From assembly GCA_964020085.1 (NCBI GenBank), contig OZ026602.1, forward strand, positions 27,392,806 through 27,456,805: a stretch of DNA of 64,000 nucleotides, given 5' to 3'. The position numbers and the translations under genes were made by a program. This document shows positions 23,019 to 31,587 of this stretch, one piece after another (within the stretch, counting starts at the first letter, position 1; each line of letters opens with the position of its first letter). Below the pieces are notes generated by a model. That model was not told the DNA's origin. It did no database searches and saw only the letters and a program-made list of their open reading frames with translations. Origin of the DNA: Micromussa lordhowensis. Taxonomy: Eukaryota > Cnidaria > Anthozoa > Scleractinia > Lobophylliidae.

Positions 23019-23377
23019 TTAAAGTGTATATGACAGATTTTTTTTTATTTGCTCGATAAAATCTCCGCAATGTTCTGATAAGTATGGAAAAAAAATTATT
23101 CGATAGCGATTTTTTCTTCCCCGTGTTTTGATGGACCAAAAACGCGAAATTTCACTTCCGGTGGGGTACAAAACCGCGAAACCGAAAACAGGAGACTGGG
23201 AATGATTGTGACGTCATTTCAGGACATCTAGTTTCGCGGGAAACAGATTGCTCACTGTTTTCTTTGTATGTGTGACAGTGTGTGGAGAGTAGTTGGAGTT
23301 TTCCGCAACCTTTTTGGATGAAAACTGCCCAACAAAACTTGCGACAGCTTGAATTTAAACTACTGTAAACGACAACA

Positions 23378-23625
23378 ATGAGTTTTGACAGCAATATCGA
23401 ACATTCAGACGTAGAATCAATCGGATCTCGCGCACACATGTGCGAAACAGAGTTTGACGAAGATCATGAAGAGCTCTACGTTTCAGATCCAGAAGGACCC
23501 TATATGGATTAGCCTCTTGCAGACGATGAATGGTTAGCAGAATACAACCGAGAAGTTGAGCAGAATGAAAGGAGAAACCAGGAGTTGCAAAATCGCTTCG
23601 ACAGGAACGTTGAAACCGCGAGTTG
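23378..23625 (+). pseudogene. Exon inside Kolobok-like element, P2X7-C-like
   Basis: An ATG at 23378 opens a frame rich in Asp/Glu that is stopped by TAG after YMD (23510-23512). It then continues in the same frame as DDEWLAEYNREV, NQELQNRF and ends at a splice donor with GT at 23626-23627. The pattern resembles the segment that precedes the Cys-rich part of P2X7 C-terminal-like (ballast) domains in cnidarian proteins; that assignment is from memory of the motif and is tentative. The stop suggests the copy is dead. Confidence 0.4.
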
Positions 23626-24164
23626 GTAAGTGTTCGCTATTTCTCACCTCTGAAACATCACAAGCTACAACAAAAACATAAAGAGTGGAATGTTTTTTGT
23701 CGACTTGAATTACTGGTATTGTTATGAAAGAAGTTTGCAGAACCATTAGTTTACTCGATATAAACACTCAAGCGAGAGAAAAGAATACGCCACAAGCACA
23801 AAACTAATAATAATTCGTGGTAATAGATAAGATGTTATAGAGACTACGCCTTTTCGTGCGGTCAAGAAGCTTGAAAGAACTGTTTGCATACCGTGTATCT
23901 CGTACTAGCTTTAATCATAGTCATAAAAGTTAGGAAGCACCGTTTTGCGCTCATACACTATGCATGATCATGAGTTATGTAACCAACACGTTTCTATTAG
24001 CAGCTATTAGTTAGTTTCTCAGTAAGGAGTAAACAACTATTGTGTTTTGTACACGGTCAAGACCCAAAAAGCGAACAAAAACATGCAACAAAGAACGTTG
24101 TCGGGTTTCATAACCATTCCCCTCTATTAACTATGCTTTAATAATCAACAAAGGTGATACGTAC

Positions 24165-24518
24165 CTCACGGCGTTTCATGCGAACGTCTCTATTCGTTTC
24201 TTCTTCCGGTGTCTTTACGTTGTGCACGCTCGGCACAGAAACGACACCAATTTCATCTCTTTTCAGACGCAGCTGATATTTCTGACCGTTACAAGACAAA
24301 CGGCTGAAGTCTGCTGGCGTGAAATGAACAGAACAGATCACCGAATGTTTAGATGCTGTCCAGTTCTTCCGAGTGGCATTTACGAAAGCAATCCACTTTC
24401 GCCTTCTTTTCTTGGCTTCTGGTCTTTGATCGCCGAAAAATGGTATCTGATGGATAGAGATACCTCTTTTCTCATCTTTCGTATTACTACACCCATAAAC
24501 AACGCTCTTTTGTACCAT
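24165..24518 (-). pseudogene. THAP zinc-finger exon, first Cys replaced
   Basis: The minus-strand exon encodes a THAP DNA-binding domain. It reads MVQKSVVYGCSN at its start, then a P in HQIPFF, a Trp in RRKWIAF, CSVHF (the Cys-x2-His pair), ADF, and a VPSV block matching the AVPTIF end motif. The first zinc ligand, normally Cys just before VVYGC, is Ser (AGC for TGC), so zinc binding should be impaired. The frame opens further upstream at 24530, but the Met at 24518 matches the usual THAP start. A splice donor GTACGT follows at 24164, so this is a first exon of a larger, now missing, gene. Confidence 0.75.
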
Positions 24519-24789
24519 TTCTGGGTGCAATTACTTAGGACAAATAAAGAAAACAGTGAGAAATCTGTTTCATGCGAAACTAGATGTCCTGAAATGACGT
24601 CACAATCATTCCCAGTCTCCTGTTTTCGGCTTCGCGGTTTTGTACCCCACCGGAAGTGAAATTTCACGTTTTTGGTCCATCAAAACACGGGGAAGAAAAA
24701 TCGCTATCGAATAATTTTTTCCATACTGATCAGAACATTGCGGAGATTTTATCGAGCAAATTAAAAAAAATCTGTCATATACACTTTAA

Positions 24790-25078
24790 ATATTCCGGAT
24801 AAACGACATCGTAGTCAATTTCTCGGTGAAAATGTTCATACATGATTAGCATATTAGAACACTGCAGTGTCCTTCTTTTTAAGTGGAATGAAATGCGTGT
24901 TTCACCATTTTACCATATACTGGTAGATTACGCTATTCCCGATTAAAAAAATAACATATTACATATCAGCACCATGTGAATATCAATAGACTTTTATCAA
25001 AACAGCTGCAGAAAATTTCGTCCATCTGATCATGGCTATATTGCCTTAAATTGTCACACAACCCTGCGTTTATTTTAA
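24790..25078. other. Continuation of the orphan GPCR flank
   Basis: ATCAAAACAGCTGCAGAAA and the following 60 bases match the flank of GPCR1 at about 4880-4975. No gene is seen. Confidence 0.5.
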
Positions 25079-25670
25079 GGCCCGGTTTATACGTCGCATT
25101 TCTGCTGTGTCGAATTAAATTCAAATAAGTGCGACAGAGATGCGACAGCTGATTCAGACGTTGAATTTCTGCCGAATTTAATTCGTTGAATTGATACTAC
25201 CGTGTATGTCGGTCAGCGGAAAAATGTTACGTAACTATCTAATATGGCGGACCAAGCTACTCAACGGAGGCTTTTTATTTTGCAAAAAATTATTGAAGGA
25301 AGGCGAAGAAGGAGGCTGACAATGCAACAGTGTATGATGCATTGTCTTCAGCAACATAGGTTACTAATTCAACTTTTCTGCCTCGTCCCTTTTTTTTTGA
25401 GGGGACCAAATTTTCTTATTGCCTCCGTGATAGCTAGCCTCAGTCTACGCATGCTCAATACATTAACATAATGTATGAATTAGATTCGACACGGCAGAAA
25501 TGCGACGTTTGAATCGTTGTCGCATTTCTGTCGGATAATGCGGCGACAAGACCAGTCGAACGTGCGGCAGAAATGCGGCAGCCGATTCAGACGTCGAATT
25601 TCTGTCGGATTTAATTCGTTGAATTGAATTCGACAAGACAGATCTAGAAATGCGGCGTATGAAACGGGCC
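25079..25670. mobile_element. Harbinger-like non-autonomous element
   Basis: The ends GGCCCGGTTTATACGTCGCA and the complement of GCGGCGTATGAAACGGGCC form imperfect inverted repeats of about 25 bp. The interior has many copies of CGGCAGAAATGCG and AATTTCTGCCG type motifs. A 75-codon plus frame at 25244-25471 starts MADQATQRRLF and has a run of Arg, like the N-terminus of Harbinger-associated proteins, but has no further domain. A clean three-base target duplication was not found (TAA on the left, TTG on the right). It sits in the duplicated GPCR flank, which resumes on its right. Confidence 0.55.
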
Positions 25671-25823
25671 TTGGAAAAACGTTGCCTTTAGATCCAAGGC
25701 TGTAACAATCATTCATTATCATCGATATACGCGGCCAAATAGCAAACTGCCCTCATCAAAGCATCTAATCAGCGGGCATAAATGACCGTGTGCGGGCGGC
25801 AAGTTCATTTACCGCCCTGTTCC

Positions 25824-25881
25824 TGATTGGCTGAGGAGACGTCGTACGACTGAGATTGCCCAATCAGAAAGCGCATATAAA
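25824..25881 (+). promoter_or_regulatory. Candidate CCAAT/TATA promoter
   Basis: The stretch has an inverted CCAAT box (TGATTGG at 25824-25830), a direct CCAATCA at 25860-25866 and TATAAA at 25876-25881. An ATG follows 69 bases after the TATA box. The spacing fits a compact RNA polymerase II promoter. No experimental support is available. Confidence 0.4.
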
Positions 25882-25949
25882 GGTGGCCCGAGTTTAACAG
25901 GCCGTTCAAGTTGTTTTTCTTTTTATCGAGTTCTCACGAAGCTTCTGAG

Positions 25950-26000
25950 ATGGAGGAAACTCCGAATTCCGACGTCTTAACATGCAGTCACGGTTCAGAT
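25950..26000 (+). CDS. Possible gene start truncated by assembly gap
   Basis: The ATG at 25950 opens a frame of 17 codons (MEETPNSDVLTCS...) that runs into the N gap. It is placed sensibly after the candidate promoter, but too little is visible to recognise a family. Sequence after the gap does not continue a long frame. Confidence 0.25.
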
Positions 26001-26200
26001 NNNNNNNNNNNNNNNNNNNNNNNNNNNNNNNNNNNNNNNNNNNNNNNNNNNNNNNNNNNNNNNNNNNNNNNNNNNNNNNNNNNNNNNNNNNNNNNNNNNN
26101 NNNNNNNNNNNNNNNNNNNNNNNNNNNNNNNNNNNNNNNNNNNNNNNNNNNNNNNNNNNNNNNNNNNNNNNNNNNNNNNNNNNNNNNNNNNNNNNNNNNN
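26001..26200. other. Assembly gap (200 N)
   Basis: All 200 positions are N. The round length suggests a scaffolding placeholder of arbitrary size, so the real distance across it is unknown. Apparent open frames spanning it are meaningless. Confidence 0.98.
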
Positions 26201-26283
26201 CAGCTCAAGGCTCGAAGTAACTTGATGTGAACTGGTCTCACGGCGAATGTACGTGATCGTAGAGGGTAGCGAATTCCCACATC

Positions 26284-26317
<34 letters not shown>

Positions 26318-26516
26318 AATGTCAGCGGTCACCGCACCTTATTAATATTCAACTATCGAAGCCTGCAGTTAACCAGCGGGGAACCAGCGGTACTTCCTTG
26401 TACAATAAATAGCAATGATGGTTAATAAAATAGACAGGCCAAACACGACTCCCATTGGTCCTTAGCCAGCCAATGGCGTAATGTACTTTTCGATCCTTAC
26501 TTTTTTGAAGCTCGAC
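26201..26516. other. Spacer right of the gap
   Basis: No gene is recognised. A block with GACAGGCC and ACACGACTCC has a rough second copy at about 27040-27060. Confidence 0.35.
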
Positions 26517-26529
26517 CTCGTTATTTTGT

Positions 26530-26542
26530 ATAAAGGGGGGCA

Positions 26543-26579
<37 letters not shown>

Positions 26580-26782
26580 TATTGCAAGATAATTTGGTTT
26601 TATCAACTGGGTTGATAATGTGAATTGTCCACCGTAAAGAGATTCGGAAGCTGACGTTTCGAGCGTTAGCCCTTCGTCGGAGGATTCGCTCCGACGAAGG
26701 GCTAACGCTCGAAACGTCAGCTTCCGAATCTCTTTACGGTGGACAATTCACATTATCAACCCAGTTGATAAAACCAAATTAT
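26530..26782. mobile_element. Penelope-like pLTR fragment with inverted tail
   Basis: The 13-base sequence CTCGTTATTTTGT occurs at 26517-26529 and 26783-26795, bracketing this insert, and is a probable target-site duplication. The insert begins with TTTCTAAAGAAACTGTGG and GGTGCTGCGTCGG blocks and then runs into a long palindrome. An inverted, partial terminal repeat is typical of Penelope-like retroelements; the assignment rests on that layout and on the hammerhead-like core. Confidence 0.6.
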
Positions 26783-26783
26783 C
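26588..26783. repeat. 196-bp near-perfect palindrome
   Basis: Bases 26588-26682 are the reverse complement of 26689-26783, 95 bases per arm, with only six bases (GATTCG) between. I found no mismatch on reading. Such an arm length would extrude as a cruciform and is hard to clone and sequence, so it may be recent. The coding content is nil. Confidence 0.92.
26683..26738 (+). ncRNA. Hammerhead-like ribozyme motif
   Basis: On the plus strand the right arm reads CCGACGAA, then a GGGC-TAAC-GCTC hairpin (stem II), then GAAAC and GTC. These are in the order of a type I hammerhead with a minimal stem III, as in Penelope-like elements where such motifs act as dimers. GATTCG...CT before the core can pair with AG...CGAATC after GTC to give stem I. 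The core differs from consensus CUGANGA at the second base (C for U) and has an extra A, so cleavage is doubtful. Confidence 0.4.
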
Positions 26784-26795
26784 TCGTTATTTTGT

Positions 26796-27427
26796 GTTTC
26801 TTTGACGGCATGTTTCTAGATTTCTCATGCACTCGATGGCTGTTCTCTACAATATGGAGCTATTTTGATAAACGCACATGTTCGTTTTGCAAACTCCGTC
26901 TTAAAATGGAGTTGATGCTATATGTTGAGTACGTAATTTTTGCTTTATGCTCCTTGACGTTGGTTGAGTGCTGGTATGTCTAGCACGATGTAGAACGGGG
27001 CCTGTCCATTAAAAACATATCAGTGTGTAAAATGGGGTTGACAGGCCTACACGACTCCTACGGTTCGTGGCATTTATACATTTGCCGTTTTCTTTTCGGT
27101 CTCTCGACCTTTTTGTCGCTTCGTATAATTTGTGTTATAAGGAGAAAGAAGAGCCTTTAAGATCGTGCTATGGCAAATTTTAAGAGGTCATAGGTCTGCA
27201 TGATTTCCGCTGTTATCTGCATGTCGCTTCGTTGTGTTTGAAACCTCTATAATTTGCCATGTGCTATTGTATTGTTTCGGCTCATTTATATTGCAAGATA
27301 TGTTTTTAAGTCTCCAAGTATTTGCTTTTGAGGGACAAAATATGACGTTTACTGTGAACGTGCTACTAACTTGCATTCTAAATTGTGACGCCGGGCCCGG
27401 CTATGATTAGAACTGTTTGCGAGTACA
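26796..27427. other. Spacer before the minisatellite
   Basis: No gene is recognised; the short frames at 26765-26983 and 27188-27376 have no known domain. Confidence 0.4.
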
Positions 27428-27650
27428 GGACTATCTCAATTTACAGAGATTCTATGGTGCTCTGACTATGTCAATTTACAGAGATTTCATGGTGCCCCGG
27501 CTATGTCAATTTACAGAGATTTTATGGTGCCCTGAGTATGTCAATTTACAGAGATTTTGCAAAGATTTTATGGTGCCCTGACTATGCCAATTTACAGAGA
27601 TTTTATGATACCCTGACTATGTCAATTTACAAAGATTTTACATGATAAGA
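27428..27650. repeat. 35-bp minisatellite
   Basis: The unit TCAATTTACAGAGATTTTAT plus GGTGCCCTGACTATG repeats with a 35-base period from 27436 (starts at 27436, 27471, 27506, 27541, 27587, 27622). One copy has an internal 11-base duplication. Copies differ at a few positions. Confidence 0.85.
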
Positions 27651-27920
27651 CTAAAGCAGTAAAATCTTTGTAAGTGGTAAATTTACGAGCATTATTAGAA
27701 GATTTTGTTAAGTCTGTAAATTATGAGTCCTACCCTCTTAATCTAGCTTCTATAATTTACAAACATTTTACAAACATTTTGAAATGAACAGAACTAAAAA
27801 CTACACAAAATCTTTGTAAAATAAATTTACAGACATTTTGTTTTTATTCAGAAAAACTACCAAGTCTGTAAATTAACGATTTACAGACATTTCATAAAGT
27901 CTGTAAATGGTTCAAATTTT
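27651..27920. repeat. Field of TTTACARA / TYTGTAAA motifs
   Basis: At least ten copies of TTTACAGACATTT, TTTACAAA or their complement AAAGTCTGTAAAT lie here in both orientations. They share the core of the adjacent minisatellite and can form many small hairpins. The field ends at the first tRNA of the array. Confidence 0.65.
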
Positions 27921-27921
27921 C

Positions 27922-27994
27922 CAGTGAATCCGGGCATCGATCCCGGTACCTCCCGCATGCTAAGCGGGCGCTTTACCATTTGAGCTAATTCCCC
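27922..27994 (-). pseudogene. tRNA-Ala(AGC) copy 1, array edge, defective
   Basis: The AGC anticodon, T arm and most of the body match the other copies. The 3' acceptor end departs at the array boundary, so the G3:U70 pair that marks alanine tRNAs becomes G:A, pair 1:72 becomes G:U and base 73 becomes G. A D-stem base is also changed (AAGC for GAGC). It is unlikely to be functional. Confidence 0.8.
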
Positions 27995-28472
27995 AGACAC
28001 AGGGACTTGTTATCAATTTGTTTTATTATTTTTTCTACCGCTCTGAGTTCACGACATTGTTTGGTTTCTTAAAGAAACTTTTACCCTTAAAAATTGACAA
28101 AAGCTCCCTAAGAGAACTCTAAAATGGAGAGTTTGTCTGCATTGTCTCCATCCTCAGTGAAGTATTGTTAATTTGGTTAAAAAACTGACACTTCATCACA
28201 CTCAGGTAGTACATGCACTAAAGTCCCACTAAAAGCTATGACTCTTGGCTTGGACGTTGATCACCAAAGGAAAAACATGATCAAGTTGCACTCAATAAAA
28301 AAAGTGTATTCAACATGACTGATTTAAAATGTGAGGAAAATATTGGCGACTGTCTGATCTATTTGATCTATATCTCCCTTTCTATCGTTTAAGAACGAAT
28401 TATGCAACTGCTGATGACCAATGCCTCAGATACTCGTATGCTGCCAGGTAGAGAAAAACAGGTATTGGTAAT

Positions 28473-28505
28473 GGTCTGTTTGAAGGCTGAACTCACGACT
28501 TTGGC
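28473..28505 (-). pseudogene. Fossil tRNA-Ile 3' half (unit 1; present in every unit)
   Basis: These 33 bases match the 3' half of the intact tRNA-Ile of the same unit with about six substitutions (GAACTCACGAC T-arm core kept). The 5' half is unrecognisable. The same relic lies about 550 bp from the start of every unit, so it predates amplification. It is paired with the tRNA-Ala relic at 28747-28784. Confidence 0.7.
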
Positions 28506-28746
28506 CCTTCGGTCGGCTCCTTTCAGTTCGTGATGTCGTTGTCTTGGCCCTCCACGGCTTCCCGAGGCGGAAAGTAAACGACCAAGGACCTTTCTGCTAA
28601 TGCCAGGAAAGAGCAGAGTGACTGTAACGCATTGACAAACTACCCGCGTTTCATGAGCCGATTAATGAGGAATAAAGACCAGCGAAGAGAAAACAAAAGG
28701 AAGGACAAAATGTTGCCATGAGCAGCAAAAGCGTTTTTGTATTCCT

Positions 28747-28784
28747 TGGAGAAGCGGGTGCTCTACCGTTTGAGCTAATTCCCC
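28747..28784 (-). pseudogene. Fossil tRNA-Ala with internal deletion (unit 1; present in every unit)
   Basis: The 5' half (GGGGAATTAGCTCAAACGG) and the last acceptor bases remain, but about 35 bases including the anticodon and T arm are gone, joined at a short GA-rich match. The left flank is homologous to the flank of tRNA-Ala(TGC) (AATGAGGAA, GACAAAA, CCATG). It recurs about 824 bp into every unit. Confidence 0.75.
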
Positions 28785-29030
28785 TGAACACGTTTGCCAT
28801 TCGAAAGTTGTGACTCTACTTGGTGTAAGTGAATGGATTTAAAGTAGTTCAATTTTTTCTGTCAAAGAGACAATACAGAGTCAAAAAAACGTGAGAATTG
28901 TAAGCTAGTTCAGGTAGGTTAGCCTTCGTTATGATTCAGGTAATGCTCTCAGGATTGTCCTTAGGAGAGGTTGCTGAACAAAAAACACACGAACATCAGC
29001 TTTAGAATGTTTTTTGAGTGCACCTATCAT

Positions 29031-29047
29031 AAAAAAAAAAACAAAAA
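29031..29047 (-). terminator. Pol III terminator of tRNA-Ile (unit 1)
   Basis: Downstream of the gene the minus strand has T5 and then T11. The length of the longer run varies between units (about 9 to 17), as expected for slippage. The same signal follows every tRNA-Ile copy. Confidence 0.7.
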
Positions 29048-29058
29048 TGAAATTTTCG

Positions 29059-29131
29059 TGGTCCGTGTGAGGGTCGAACTCACGACCTTGGCGTTATCAG
29101 CACCACGCTCTGCCGACTGAGCTAACGGACC
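29059..29131 (-). tRNA. tRNA-Ile(GAT) copy 1
   Basis: The cloverleaf is complete: GGTCCGT pairs perfectly with ACGGACC, the D arm has A14, G18G19 and A21, and the anticodon stem TGGTG/CGCCA closes the loop CTGATAA with anticodon GAT. The variable loop is AGGTC, and the T arm GTGAG-TTCGACC-CTCAC is intact. Base 73 is A and no CCA is encoded. A box and B box (GAGTTCGACCC) are good. The animal norm for this isoacceptor is AAT (inosine-34), so a G34 gene is unusual. It would carry isoleucine and read AUC and AUU if expressed. Confidence 0.93.
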
Positions 29132-29460
29132 AATTGCTGTAATTCAAATGTTAAAACAAAAGGCAGAATAGTTTGTAGTCTACTGCAGGACTTTAAATGT
29201 TACCGTCTAATTTTGGCAAAGAATAAGCGCTTGGCGGTTCGCCAGACGTTTTTCCGAAAATTCACATCACCTGAGTCATAAGACACTCCAATGGTCGTCA
29301 TTTTTGCCATCCTCGGTTGCTGGAGATAGAGAGTGAACGACAAGGACCTTTGTTGTAGTGATAGTAGACAGCAGCATAGCTCTTATACGCCAGTCATGGG
29401 AGAAAATTTGCGTTTTATGTGCAAATAAATGAGGAAAAAAGAACTGCGAGAAGAAAAGAC

Positions 29461-29464
29461 AAAA
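29461..29464 (-). terminator. Pol III terminator of tRNA-Ala(TGC) (unit 1)
   Basis: A minus-strand T4 lies about 22 bases past the gene end, with another T4 a few bases further on. It is repeated in the other units. Confidence 0.5.
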
Positions 29465-29485
29465 GAATGATACCATGGGTAATTC

Positions 29486-29558
29486 TGGAGAGTCCGGGTA
29501 TCGATCCCGGTACTTCCCGCATGCAAAGCGGGCGCTCTCCCATTTGAGCTAATCCCCC
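29486..29558 (-). tRNA. tRNA-Ala(TGC) copy 1
   Basis: The gene has acceptor GGGGGAT with the G3:U70 wobble that defines alanine tRNAs. The anticodon loop is TTTGCAT with anticodon TGC, and the T arm CCGGG-ATCGATA-CCCGG is intact. In this copy and in copy 6 base 67 is C, giving an A6:C67 mismatch in the acceptor. Base 73 is A. It would decode GCA and GCG. It lies about 355 bp upstream (in transcription sense) of tRNA-Ile. Confidence 0.88.
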
Positions 29559-29927
29559 AAAACACATTCCCTTGTGAGGAAAATTACTGTTGTTAGGTAG
29601 ATAACTTATACGGTATCTAGTTGTGATGGCTCAATTCCTTTAACAAGAAGTGAAATAGACAGCACTGACACAAACGAAGACGACAATTTTAAGCTAATTC
29701 GGCAGGGTAATCACATCCGTTATATAACGGGGAGCCACCTTGCACATTTGTTCCGTGAAGAGAAGAGTAACAATAGAGTGCTTTTTGCAGAAAAGGTAAG
29801 GACAATGTACTAGGCTTTTTACGGTAGGATTCTCGCCAAAAATAGAACAAAAATGAAGGAAAACAACAGCAAAAATGACCGAAATTAAAGAAAAAAACAT
29901 ATTTGACTGATAGCACGAGAAAATGAC

Positions 29928-29931
29928 AAAA
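29928..29931 (-). terminator. Pol III terminator of tRNA-Ala(AGC) (unit 2)
   Basis: A minus-strand T4 lies about 18 bases past the gene end and recurs in every unit. It is a minimal terminator. Confidence 0.5.
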
Positions 29932-29949
29932 TAAACAAGAAAGTTTCAT

Positions 29950-30021
29950 TGGAGAATCCGGGCATCGATCCGGTACCTCCCGCATGCTAAGCGGGCGCTC
30001 TACCATTTGAGCTAATTCCCC
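29950..30021 (-). tRNA. tRNA-Ala(AGC) copy 2, one-base deletion
   Basis: The gene matches the standard copy except that one G is missing from the 5' strand of the T stem (plus strand GATCCGG for GATCCCGG), which unbalances the T arm and alters the B box. The same lesion is in copy 7. Function is doubtful. Confidence 0.75.
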
Positions 30022-31086
30022 AGACACAGGGACTTGTTATCAATTTGTTTTATTATTTTTTCTACCGCTCTGAGTTCACGACATTGTTTGGTTTCTTAAA
30101 GAAACTTTTACCCTTAAAAATTGACAAACGCTCCCTAAGAGAACTCTAAAATGGAGAGTTTGTCTGCATTGTCTCCATCCTCAGTGAAGTATTGTTAATT
30201 TGGTTAAAAAACTGACACTTCATCACACTCAGGTAGTACATGGACTAAAGTCCCACTAAAAGCTATGACTCTTGGCTTGGACGTTGATCACCAAAGGAAA
30301 AACATGATCAAGTTGCACTCAATAAAAAAAGTGTATTCAACATGACTGATTTAAAATGTGAGGAAAATATTGGCGACTGTCTGATCTATTTGATCTATAT
30401 CTCCCTTTCTATCGTTTAAGAACGAATTATGCAACTGCTGATGACCAATGCCTCAGATACTCGTATGCTGCCAGGTAGAGAAAAACAGGTATTGGTAATG
30501 GTCTGTTTGAAGGCTGAACTCACGACTTTGGCCCTTCGGTCGGCTCCTTTCAGTTCGTGATGTCGTTGTCTTGGCCCTCCACGGCTTCCCGAGGCGGAAA
30601 GTAAACGACCAAGGACCTTTCTGCTAATGCCAGGAAAGAGCAGAGTGACTGTAACGCATTGACAAACTACCCGCGTTTCATGAGCCGATAAATGAGGAAT
30701 AAAGACCAGCGAAGAGAAAACAAAAGGAAGGACAAAATGTTGCCATGAGCAGCAAAAGCGTTTTTGTATTCCTTGGAGAAGCGGGTGCTCTACCGTTTGA
30801 GCTAATTCCCCTGAACACGTTTGCCATTCGAAAGTTGTGACTCTACTTGGTGTAAGTGAATGGATTTAAAGTAGTTCAATTTTTTCTGTCAAAGAGACAA
30901 TACAGAGTCAAAAAAACGTGAGAATTGTAAGCTAGTTCAGGTAAGTTAGCCTTCGTTATGATTCAGGTAATGCTCTCAGGATTGTCCTTAGGAGAGGTTG
31001 CTGAACAAAAAACACACGAACATCAGCTTTAGAATGTTTTTTGAGTGCACCTATCATAAAAAAAAAAAACAAAAATGAAATTTTCG

Positions 31087-31159
31087 TGGTCAGTGTGAGG
31101 GTCGAACTCACGACCTTGGCGTTATCAGCACCACGCTCTGCCGACTGAGCTAACGGACC
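31087..31159 (-). tRNA. tRNA-Ile(GAT) copy 2, acceptor mismatch
   Basis: Base 68 is T instead of G, so C5:T68 is unpaired in the acceptor stem. The rest is standard. The same change marks copies 2-5. Confidence 0.82.
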
Positions 31160-31513
31160 AATTGCTGTAATTCAAATGTTAAAACAAAAGGCAGAATAGT
31201 TTGTAGTCTACTGCAGGACTTTAAATGTTACCGTCTAATTTTGGCAAAGAATAAGCGCTTGGCGCTTCGCCAGACGTTTTTCCGAAAATTCACATCACCT
31301 GAGTCATAAGACACTCCAATGGTCGTCATTTTTGCCATCCTCGGTTGCTGGAGATAGAGAGTGAACGACAAGGACCTTTGTTGTAGTGAGAGTAGACAGC
31401 AGCATAGCTCTTATACGCCAGTCATGGGAGAAAATTTGCGTTTTATGTGCAAATAAATGAGGAAAAAAGAACTGCGAGAAGAAAAGACAAAAGAATGATA
31501 CCATGGGTAATTC

Positions 31514-31587
31514 TGGAGAATCCGGGTATCGATCCCGGTACTTCCCGCATGCAAAGCGGGCGCTCTCCCATTTTGAGCTAATCCCCC
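31514..31587 (-). tRNA. tRNA-Ala(TGC) copy 2, larger D loop
   Basis: One extra A in the D loop (CAAAATGG for CAAATGG) makes it one base longer; D-loop length is variable in tRNAs, but this also stretches the A box. The acceptor pairs normally with G3:U70. Confidence 0.85.

Larger units (their letters stand above)
23023..24785. mobile_element. Kolobok-like DNA transposon, non-autonomous
   Basis: About 245 bp at each end (23023 to about 23268 and about 24541 to 24785) are inverted repeats that differ at only a few positions. TTAA lies directly outside both ends (23019-23022 and 24786-24789). The element carries a THAP-domain exon, and TTAA target plus THAP is the combination of Kolobok elements. 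The paralogous flank at about 4650-4680 lacks the insert and shows the uninterrupted target region. No transposase catalytic domain is present, so the element would depend on a relative. Confidence 0.8.

Noticed and set aside
23152..23439. 95-codon minus-strand frame and its mate at 24222-24659
   Set aside because: They are readings through the inverted repeats of the Kolobok-like element and share sequence only because the ends are inverted copies.
29059..29558. Bacterial or organellar origin of the Ile(GAT)-Ala(TGC) pair, as in rRNA operon spacers
   Set aside because: The tRNA bodies are eukaryotic in sequence, no CCA is encoded, the order in the direction of transcription is Ala then Ile, T-run terminators follow, and no rRNA is present.
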